Origin: an uncultured Pseudomonadota bacterium
GTDB lineage: Bacteria > Bdellovibrionota_B > Oligoflexia > Oligoflexales > CAILAO01
Length of the DNA stretch: 12,540 bases
Assembly (NCBI GenBank): GCA_903832105.1
Contig: CAILAO010000336.1
Span: 1 to 12,540, forward strand
Reading direction: 5' to 3'
Part shown: piece after piece, positions 7,244 to 12,540 of the stretch
How positions within the stretch are numbered: position 1 is the stretch's first letter
How the letters are laid out: every line of letters starts with the position of its first letter
The notes under the pieces: model-generated
Told to the model about the DNA's origin: nothing
Databases searched by the model: none
The model's input: the letters and a program-made list of their open reading frames with translations, nothing else
Program-made: the position numbers and the translations under genes

Positions 7244-9817
7244 TTATCTGAGTTTTCCTGGTGCTGGAGGATTGGCCTTTAAAGGATCTTCCGGCCAAGA
7301 GTGCTTTGGATACCGTCTTGCGAGTTGAGTGCGAATCTTCGGATATACGGTTTTCCAGAAACCGGAAAGATCTTTTGTCACCTGGACGGGCTGTTTATTA
7401 GGTGCGAGTAAATGAATGACGAGAGGGAGCCTTCCCTCTGCAATTAAAGGTATCGAAGCAGTACCAAAAAAATCCTGAAGCCTTGACGAGATCCAAGGAG
7501 GTTTGCTTGGTTCGTACTGGACTATGATCCTTCTACCGGAGCGGAGGGTGATCGTTCTTGGAGTGATTCGTTCTAACAGAGAAAAAGTCTCAGACGGGAC
7601 TAAATCGGTGAGATAGTCATTAAGAGGTCTCTGGAGAATATCAGAGAAGCTTTCTTTTCCCTCAACGATGTAATGCCAAAGCACGTCTAAGTTCTCTTCC
7701 GAAAAGCTGGGGGGATTAACTTTAAAGCCAAGTTCCTGCAGAAGTTTGAGGCGGCAAAAAAGAATTTGAAGATCAAGACTGTTTTCGAAAGGTTTGGGCC
7801 AAGATTCCTTTAAAGCCTTCAAAAGAATTTGCGAGACGTCCCCTGACTTCGTCTTGTGCGGTGATTTGTCGAGAAAAAGATTGCCATATTTTACCACATG
7901 CATGCACTTAACTTTTTCCTTTTCTTGATCCCAAAAAACGTCGTTACTTTCTTGCAAAAATCCCGCGGGGTCATTCCAAAGAATCTCAGACTCTATTCCT
8001 GTCGCGAGAGTTACTTTAGTGACGATTGAAGACTTTTCAGTCCCGTGTTGTTGGTCGACTTCCTCTGCATCAATAGCGATGATGAACGGACTTTGTTTTG
8101 CAGCGCTATGTTTCCAGAGGATCGCACTTCCTCCTTGAGCGAGCGCTAGATCTAAATCTCCGTCTTTTCGCATGCGCTGAATTTCCGCCACCCTGTCAGG
8201 AAAACCACATAAAATGATCGTTTTTAGCTCCGCGTTACCAGCATTTCTTAGATATGTGGTAAGGGATCTGCCCTCAACCTCGGCAAGGGACGAAAGCTGG
8301 TGAAAAAGCATTAAAACCCTTTTTAGCGCGGCCTTGTCTATGATTTCTACGTTGTGAGTTTCGCTGATACACTGGTTAGCCAATTCAATCTGGACCTGAA
8401 CATCGCAAGATTCACCGTGAGATGCCTTCACCGCGCTATTAAAGATTCCTCCTTCATTTAAAAGGCATGCTGCAAAGAGAGAAAGGACCTGAGTTTCTGC
8501 ATAGTTGGACTTTTTTGCCTCTATTACCATGCGTGCTAATCTCGGGTGAATGGGATAGCGTGCCATTTGGTGGCCTGTCTCCGTGAGATCGCCATCTTGA
8601 GTGATCGCTCCAAGATATTTAAGAGTCCGCTCTGCGGAGGCAAGTGAAGAAATGGGCGGCGTTTCCATCCAGGGAAGTTCTGTGATTCTTGCGTTTTGAA
8701 AGTCATCTAACGTTAATAACGTTCGAAGCTCAAGTACGAGCTGAATTAAATCAAGCCGTTCGATTTCCGGCTTTTCGAAAGGGTCACGAGAAAAAAAATC
8801 GCGCTCTGGAAAAAGTCGAATCACAACGCCTGGCGCAGTGCGGCCGGCGCGACCAGCACGTTGAATGCAAGAAGCCTGACTTACGGGCCGAACTCTCAAA
8901 GTCGAAAGACCGCTCCAGTGTGCGTAGCCAGCCATTTTTGCAAGACCAGAATCAACGACACCCGTGACACCATCTATGGTAATGGAGGTTTCGGCCACGT
9001 TAGTTGACAGAATTATTTTTCTTTTGTTTGATGGCGCAAAAATTTTCTTCTGAATCTCTTTCGGAATATCTGCGCGAAGTTCGAAAACCTCATATTCCGA
9101 TGTGCTGCCAATGCGGGATAGTAAAAGCTCTTTTGATTTTCTGATATCCGATGCACCGGGAAGAAACGCGAGCACATGGCCTGTAGATCGAGAGTCGCTA
9201 AGAAGTTTCATGATGGCAGCTACGGCCATGTTTGGTAGTGATTTGATCTCGTGATCTTTAAGATATTCTGTGACGACTGGAAAGACTCTTCCTTCAACAG
9301 TCACTGAGTCAGCCTCTTTGATAATGGTCTTGATTTTGTTGAGATCAATCGTTGCTGACATAATCACGAGCTTTAGATCGGGTCTTGTTTTTGATTGTAA
9401 ACACCGAATTAGTGCGAGAGCGACATCGACGTGAATGTGGCGTTCATGAAACTCGTCAAGCACAACACACCCAACTCCAGAGAGTGAGGGGTTTGAAAGA
9501 AGGATACGACTGAAAAGACCTTCGGTAATAAATTCAAGACGCGTTTTGGGAGAGACAGCACTTTCGTAGCGCATTCTATATCCAACGGTTTCTCCTACGA
9601 TCTCTCCCATTTCCTCAGCAACCCGATTGGCGGAGAGTTTCGCTGCAAGACGCCTGGGTTCTAGGACCAAAATCTTCTGTGAAACAATAGATAGAAGCGA
9701 GGGAGGAATGCGCGTTGTTTTTCCTGACCCAGGACTAGCTTGTATGATCAGCGCGCTGGTTTTTTGGAATTTTTCCTTAATCAGGGGAAGATGCGAATCG
9801 ATTGGAAGTGTGATCAT
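7244..9817 (-). CDS. hrpB: ATP-dependent DExH-box helicase HrpB
   Basis: HrpB is a DEAH/RHA-family helicase of poorly known role, presumably acting on RNA. The 857 residues are slightly above the usual 810-840. Motifs, in order: Walker A GSGKTT at 30-35; motif Ia LEPRRLAA near 52-59; motif II DEFHER at 121-126, the HrpB variant of DEAH; motif III SAT at 154-156; motif V STNVAETSITIDGV near 271-284; motif VI QRAGRAGR at 319-326. The C-terminal half holds the helicase-associated region and the HrpB-specific end (RPLNDYL, WPEDPL near the terminus), which separates it from HrpA. The ATG has AGGA five bases upstream, and that site overlaps the TAG stop of the metalloprotease gene before it, so the two are likely coupled. 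It converges with rpoN with 8 bp between stops and no visible terminator. Confidence 0.95.
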   Translation of the reverse strand: MITLPIDSHLPLIKEKFQKTSALIIQASPGSGKTTRIPPSLLSIVSQKILVLEPRRLAAKLSANRVAEEMGEIVGETVGYRMRYESAVSPKTRLEFITEGLFSRILLSNPSLSGVGCVVLDEFHERHIHVDVALALIRCLQSKTRPDLKLVIMSATIDLNKIKTIIKEADSVTVEGRVFPVVTEYLKDHEIKSLPNMAVAAIMKLLSDSRSTGHVLAFLPGASDIRKSKELLLSRIGSTSEYEVFELRADIPKEIQKKIFAPSNKRKIILSTNVAETSITIDGVTGVVDSGLAKMAGYAHWSGLSTLRVRPVSQASCIQRAGRAGRTAPGVVIRLFPERDFFSRDPFEKPEIERLDLIQLVLELRTLLTLDDFQNARITELPWMETPPISSLASAERTLKYLGAITQDGDLTETGHQMARYPIHPRLARMVIEAKKSNYAETQVLSLFAACLLNEGGIFNSAVKASHGESCDVQVQIELANQCISETHNVEIIDKAALKRVLMLFHQLSSLAEVEGRSLTTYLRNAGNAELKTIILCGFPDRVAEIQRMRKDGDLDLALAQGGSAILWKHSAAKQSPFIIAIDAEEVDQQHGTEKSSIVTKVTLATGIESEILWNDPAGFLQESNDVFWDQEKEKVKCMHVVKYGNLFLDKSPHKTKSGDVSQILLKALKESWPKPFENSLDLQILFCRLKLLQELGFKVNPPSFSEENLDVLWHYIVEGKESFSDILQRPLNDYLTDLVPSETFSLLERITPRTITLRSGRRIIVQYEPSKPPWISSRLQDFFGTASIPLIAEGRLPLVIHLLAPNKQPVQVTKDLSGFWKTVYPKIRTQLARRYPKHSWPEDPLKANPPAPGKLR

Positions 9818-9824
9818 TTCATTC

Positions 9825-10538
9825 CTAGAGACTTGTGCGTCGACTTAGAAACGAGACGACTAAGATGGGAACTAGCAAGAAAAATAAATTTAAGAATGAA
9901 AGCATTTGATTATTTTCGTGATAGACATCTGACCCCACACTACATCCTGGTGGAAGCTTTGGCTTAGAGCCATCAACAGGATAAAGACGGCTGATAGCCG
10001 CTTTGTCATCAGTGTCTAGATCAAAGGTGTTCTCTTCAAGATAGTAACTCATAATGGCTTGGGGAATGATGGAGTGACCGAGGCCAACACAATGCCCCAG
10101 TTCATGGAGGATCGTTTTTCCAAAGGAATCATAAGAATAAGCTGGATCTTGGGCGACAACAATCTTGCAGTGAACCGGCTCATTTTTGTCGGTTACCTCA
10201 TCAAACTTGGAATAACCGGCAGCGGTGGGATCAGCAAAAGAAGAAGACAATTCAATCGTTACTTGTGCTGTTGTCCCTTCTTCTGCTCGAACGAAATTGA
10301 AATAACTTGTCGGAACATCGTTCCAGAGGCTTGCGGATGTGAACACAAGATGAGCATAAAAGTCTATGTCGTCCGCATCGTCAGCACTGACCTCGTACGT
10401 AATGTCCGGACTTTCTTTCGTGATGTTCCAGCGAATTAGCGTTCCATCGAAGTCAACTGGAGTTGGATAAGAATTCGCGTTACCTTCAAGAAAAAGTACC
10501 GCAAGTAAAAAGATGAGCGGATAGGCGCCCAGCTTCAT
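9825..10538 (-). CDS. Secreted matrixin-type zinc metalloprotease with C-terminal anchor tail
   Basis: A predicted exported zinc endopeptidase of the metzincin/M10 (matrixin) type. The start at 10538 gives 237 residues and a clean signal peptide (MKLGAYPLIFLLAVLFLEG, cleavage near residue 22-23); its ATG overlaps the preceding stop as ATGA. An upstream in-frame ATG at 10577 would add 13 residues but spoil the signal peptide. The zinc site HELGHCVGLGH is at 145-155 (His145, Glu146, His149, His155) and the Met-turn AIMSY has Met163, both diagnostic of metzincins. There is no obvious cysteine-switch propeptide. The C-terminus has Cys199 in PPGCS, a hydrophobic segment at about 213-232 and Arg233-Arg234, the same order of parts as MYXO-CTERM-like sorting tails. 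Substrates are unknown. It sits between the barrel-like genes and hrpB in one chain. Confidence 0.85.
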   Translation of the reverse strand: MKLGAYPLIFLLAVLFLEGNANSYPTPVDFDGTLIRWNITKESPDITYEVSADDADDIDFYAHLVFTSASLWNDVPTSYFNFVRAEEGTTAQVTIELSSSFADPTAAGYSKFDEVTDKNEPVHCKIVVAQDPAYSYDSFGKTILHELGHCVGLGHSIIPQAIMSYYLEENTFDLDTDDKAAISRLYPVDGSKPKLPPGCSVGSDVYHENNQMLSFLNLFFLLVPILVVSFLSRRTSL

Positions 10539-11038
10539 AATGGAATAGATATTCCAACCCATACTGGATAACTCCATAAAATCACGCGGTTAGGGATAAA
10601 TAGCACATGTGTTGCAATGTCTACCCTAACGGTCCAAAGCATAATGGTCCCCCAAAGAATCTCTGCTACGGGACCAGCTGTCGAAATCCCAGCTCCAAGC
10701 TGAACATAAAATTGCCAAAACCATTCATCGTTTACAATTGGAAAACGCCAGGCATAAATAGCGCCTAGTAAAGGATAATCACCAGCATATAAATAGGTGT
10801 TAGCGAACGCTGAGAGTTCATTTTCGTTTGTGCCGCGTCTTAAGGCAAATGCCATTTGCCCTCCGGCGTTTGGAGCTAAGGCCATAGCTTGCAGGGAATA
10901 TGTGACGCGCTTATCTTTTGCGCTGCCTTCGTGGGCGTAGGTGAGGATGAGCAGGGCGACGAAAAAATGAACGACAAAACCTCGAAGGCATTGGAGGCGA
11001 ATGGTATTAAAGGGCTTTTCGCGCAAAAATAAAATCAA
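10535..11038 (-). CDS. Hypothetical exported beta-rich protein (second of a pair)
   Basis: Not recognised. From the TTG at 11038 it has 167 residues. An N-terminal charged stretch is followed by a hydrophobic core (FVVHFFVALLILTYA, about 21-35) and a plausible signal-peptidase site after EGSA (residue 40). The mature part is rich in aromatic and alternating hydrophobic residues (for example WFWQFYVQLGAG and VILWSYPVWVGISIPL at the end), suggesting a small beta-barrel or other beta-sheet envelope protein. Its mature start VTYS matches that of the upstream neighbour, and their C-terminal halves align loosely, so they may be diverged duplicates. The TTG start overlaps the preceding stop as TTGA and has GGGGA about eight bases upstream; ATG at 11080 is an alternative (181 residues) but would give an overlong leader. 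It overlaps the protease gene by 4 bases. Confidence 0.65.
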   Translation of the reverse strand: MILFLREKPFNTIRLQCLRGFVVHFFVALLILTYAHEGSAKDKRVTYSLQAMALAPNAGGQMAFALRRGTNENELSAFANTYLYAGDYPLLGAIYAWRFPIVNDEWFWQFYVQLGAGISTAGPVAEILWGTIMLWTVRVDIATHVLFIPNRVILWSYPVWVGISIPL

Positions 11039-11592
11039 AAGTAAATCCCCATGCGAAACAAAACGAAATTGAAGGGCCATACGACATAAGCCTCAATTTG
11101 GTCCTTCCCTGCATATCCGATTAATGTTTGGTGCCCGAAGGCAAGATCGATATGACGCCATTGAGCAACAAATTCTATTGCAGCAACCATTCCAGGGATT
11201 TTATAAGTCCGCTTTTCGCCGACGATCTCTGGGTAGTCCGGGTCGGGTTTGATGTAACCGCCAGCAAATCCATATCCAATTCCAGCAAGCAGACCGTAAG
11301 GTTTTTTAAGATTAGTGAGTTTAGTTCCGATAAAGCTGGTAAAAGCGTAGTCCTGATCGATGTAGCCAGCCGCAACGAACTTTGGTCTTTCGACATAGGA
11401 AGCCCTTGCGAAAACCCTCTTATCATCAAGACTCACATCAAAATATCCGCCATACACGGCGTGATAGTAGTTACTGGTTGGTTGCGTCATAAATCCGCTG
11501 TTTGTTCCGACAGAATAGGTTACAGCTCTGGAATTTTCACTAAATAGAAAAATTCCAGTGATGATACAAAGACAGGTCAATCGATGTTTCAA
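11035..11592 (-). CDS. Hypothetical exported protein, probable small outer-membrane beta-barrel
   Basis: Not recognised. The 185 residues begin with a signal peptide (hydrophobic 5-17, cleavage likely after SRA at residue 23). The mature part shows repeated short strands of alternating hydrophobic residues with many Tyr, Phe and Gly (YYHAVYGGYFDV, LLAGIGYGFAGGYI, FNFVLFRMGIYF), and it ends in Phe, the hallmark of proteins inserted by the BAM machinery. This points to an 8-strand-sized barrel in the outer membrane. The start is TTG at 11592, with AAAGGTG about five bases upstream. It is the first gene of a leftward chain and overlaps the next gene by 4 bases (TTGA). A -10-like TATAGT lies about 50 bases before the start. 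Function unknown. Confidence 0.7.
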   Translation of the reverse strand: MKHRLTCLCIITGIFLFSENSRAVTYSVGTNSGFMTQPTSNYYHAVYGGYFDVSLDDKRVFARASYVERPKFVAAGYIDQDYAFTSFIGTKLTNLKKPYGLLAGIGYGFAGGYIKPDPDYPEIVGEKRTYKIPGMVAAIEFVAQWRHIDLAFGHQTLIGYAGKDQIEAYVVWPFNFVLFRMGIYF

Positions 11593-11603
11593 AAGAACAC
11601 CTT
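11590..11603 (-). promoter_or_regulatory. Shine-Dalgarno site and TTG start of the first barrel gene
   Basis: On the minus strand AAAGGTG is followed by five bases and TTG. No ATG is available nearby in frame, and the TTG is directly followed by a good signal peptide, so this site fixes the start. Confidence 0.5.
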
Positions 11604-11643
11604 TAAGCTTTTAAGATTTTACGGAACTTATTCAATAAATTTT

Positions 11644-11649
11644 ACTATA
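11644..11649 (-). promoter_or_regulatory. Candidate -10 element for the leftward chain
   Basis: The minus strand reads TATAGT (5 of 6 to TATAAT), placing a start near 11637, about 45 bases before the TTG. No good -35 hexamer is seen 16-18 bp upstream, which would fit an activator-dependent promoter. By-eye call. Confidence 0.3.
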
Positions 11650-11681
11650 TCCATTGCATTCAGGCGAAGTATTTAAGTTCA

Positions 11682-11702
11682 GATGTCTAAGTCTTAAACA
11701 TC
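11682..11702. promoter_or_regulatory. 21-bp near-perfect palindrome, candidate operator
   Basis: GATGTcTAAG and CTTAaACATC are arranged around a central T at 11692; 9 of 10 base pairs match, with one mismatch at 11687/11697. It lies between the candidate promoters of the two divergent transcription units, just upstream of the rightward -35 element and about 55 bp from the leftward start. The central arms leave a loop too small, with no U-run, for a terminator, so a dimeric DNA-binding protein site is more likely. Confidence 0.5.
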
Positions 11703-11706
11703 GGAA

Positions 11707-11736
11707 TTGGCCGGTGTGAAAATTTATCATCATAAT
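11707..11736 (+). promoter_or_regulatory. Candidate sigma-70 promoter for the 116-aa gene
   Basis: TTGGCC at 11707-11712 (4 of 6) and CATAAT at 11731-11736 (5 of 6) are 18 bp apart. The start would be near 11743, leaving a leader of about 100 bases. The palindrome at 11682-11702 ends four bases before the -35. Confidence 0.4.
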
Positions 11737-11780
11737 ATCATTTGGTTACGAACGGAACCTCTGGTTAAGACTTTGCAGTG

Positions 11781-11818
11781 AGAAGAGTGGACTCGGACTG
11801 TGGATACCCCACTTCTTT
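11781..11818 (+). promoter_or_regulatory. Possible leader hairpin before the 116-aa gene
   Basis: AGAAGAGTGG (11781-11790) can pair with CCACTTCTTT (11809-11818), with two G-U pairs and one mismatch. GTGG at 11800-11803 and GTGG at 11832-11835, inside the ribosome-binding stretch, could compete for the same CCAC. The fold is weak and unproven. Confidence 0.2.
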
Positions 11819-11844
11819 GAATCCTAGCCGTGTGGAGATGACTG

Positions 11845-12195
11845 ATGAAACGAGCGGATATTGCAGAGAACTTCTTTGAACAAAACTACCCAGAGTCGCC
11901 ACTTCCTAAGCTTTGGCAAATCATATATCAAGAGGCCATTCGAGGAAATCACATTCTTTTTGAGCAAAATGACGTCGAACGCTTTTCGACTGCGACTTTG
12001 TCTGAGCAAGAATGCCCAAAAAGCTTCGAAACGAGCATTGAAGAAATTATATGTTCGATACTTTACTCTAATAATCTAACCCAAATGAAGGCGATTATCT
12101 GTTCTTGCCCATTTGCAGTGCGGAGAACTATTTTTGGGGTTTACAACTGGGCAATTAAGCACGCAGGAAGTGAACTTAAACAATATCTGAACTAA
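11845..12195 (+). CDS. Hypothetical cytoplasmic protein, 116 aa
   Basis: Not recognised. The 116-residue protein has no signal peptide or membrane segment and mixes charged helices (MKRADIAENFFEQ; SIEEIICSILYS; FGVYNWAIKHAG), so a small soluble, mostly helical protein is likely. Four cysteines (57, 70, 86, 88) include a CSC pair, not enough to claim a metal site. The ATG has TGTGGAG upstream with a usable spacing of seven bases. It is transcribed away from the barrel/protease chain across a shared intergenic region holding a palindrome, so it could be a regulator or simply a neighbour; no helix-turn-helix was evident. It converges with the next gene, whose stop is about 24 bp away, with only a weak hairpin between. 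Confidence 0.6.
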   Translation: MKRADIAENFFEQNYPESPLPKLWQIIYQEAIRGNHILFEQNDVERFSTATLSEQECPKSFETSIEEIICSILYSNNLTQMKAIICSCPFAVRRTIFGVYNWAIKHAGSELKQYLN

Positions 12196-12219
12196 CTTTT
12201 GGTCAGAGAGTTTTTCTGG

Positions 12220-12540
12220 TTACTGAAGTTCATCCGCGCATACAACGCTCGCCGGTATATACGAGCATCTTTTGGTTCCCGTAAAAAATTGTGCATAATA
12301 TACTCTTAGAATCCATATTTTTTTCCCGTCAAAGGTGATGGGGGCGATTCCTTTGTTCGGATTACTCAACATACCCACAATCCATACGGGCTCTGTTTTG
12401 GACGCGCTATTCATCAATACGGAACTGCTATAAGTGCTTGAATTATCATCCAGCAAAATGAGCCTCACGTCGTTGCCATCCACGATGGTATCTATGTAAG
12501 GAATAAGTGTTCGTGGTAGCGCCAATTGCTCTACAAAATA
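12220..12540 (-). CDS. Hypothetical protein, C-terminal part (runs off the window)
   Basis: Not recognised. The frame is open from the stop at 12220 to the right edge of the window, so the start probably lies beyond it; a TTG at 12525 would give 101 residues but has no clear Shine-Dalgarno site. The visible 106 residues are beta-rich with a stretch that could be two sheets (DVRLILLDDNSS; KTEPVWIVGMLS; KKIWILRVYYAQFF) and end in two cysteines (Cys87 and Cys97 counting from the TTG), possibly a disulphide in an exported protein. No motif allows a function. Confidence 0.5.
   Translation of the reverse strand, partial: YFVEQLALPRTLIPYIDTIVDGNDVRLILLDDNSSTYSSSVLMNSASKTEPVWIVGMLSNPNKGIAPITFDGKKIWILRVYYAQFFTGTKRCSYIPASVVCADELQ

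Noticed and set aside
10059..10439. 126-residue plus-strand frame inside the metalloprotease gene
   Set aside because: Antisense shadow; the opposite strand encodes clear metzincin motifs.
11128..11547. 139-residue plus-strand frame opposite the first barrel gene
   Set aside because: No ribosome site or recognisable protein; the minus-strand frame has a signal peptide, barrel-like strands and operon overlap.
12202..12220. Hairpin between the convergent genes at the right edge
   Set aside because: Weak stem with several G-U pairs and no U-run after it on either strand; not a credible terminator.
1..12540. CRISPR array, tRNA/rRNA genes, insertion sequences, prophage or att sites
   Set aside because: No regularly spaced repeats, RNA-gene signatures, transposase motifs or flanking repeats were found on reading both strands.

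Overview
The window looks like a stretch of chromosome from a Gram-negative (diderm) bacterium that makes Kdo-containing lipopolysaccharide. The gene order pyrG, kdsD, lptC, lptA, lptB, rpoN is the proteobacterial LPS-export/sigma-54 neighbourhood. The moderate base composition, frequent TTG/GTG starts, an S2P-like protease next to pyrG, and secreted proteins with barrel-like or C-terminal anchor features fit a deltaproteobacterial-grade lineage such as Bdellovibrionota. That placement is inference from style and context, not from a marker gene.

Layout, left part (1-7235, all plus strand). A small M50 (site-2-protease-like) membrane metalloprotease is followed by a 143-bp gap holding a candidate promoter and a dense nest of palindromes. 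Then comes CTP synthase (pyrG), arabinose-5-phosphate isomerase (kdsD), the periplasmic LPS bridge parts lptC and lptA, the LPS-export ATPase lptB, and sigma-54 (rpoN). pyrG/kdsD and lptC/lptA/lptB are packed tightly or overlap. CTP and arabinose-5-phosphate both feed CMP-Kdo synthesis, and LptC/A/B carry the finished LPS outward, so this is a coherent envelope operon. kdsA and kdsC, often found in this kind of cluster, are absent, and so are the usual genes after rpoN (hpf, ptsN).

Right part (7244-11592, minus strand). A four-gene chain reads leftwards: two small exported proteins that look like outer-membrane beta-barrels, a secreted matrixin-type zinc metalloprotease with a C-terminal Cys/membrane-segment/Arg-Arg tail, and the DExH helicase hrpB. 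The genes overlap by 4 nt or lie 7 nt apart, which suggests translational coupling. hrpB and rpoN converge with only 8 bp between them.

Right edge (11593-12540). A 252-bp divergent intergenic region carries a 21-bp near-perfect palindrome between candidate divergent promoters. It is followed by a 116-aa unrecognised plus-strand protein and the C-terminal part of an unrecognised minus-strand protein that runs off the window.

Most notable points: LptB has Val in place of the invariant Walker A glycine before the lysine; KdsD has Gly in place of both serines of the SIS phosphosugar loop while keeping its catalytic residues; LptA carries a long low-complexity linker not seen in the E. coli protein; and the barrel/barrel/metalloprotease/HrpB chain is the best candidate for something undescribed.
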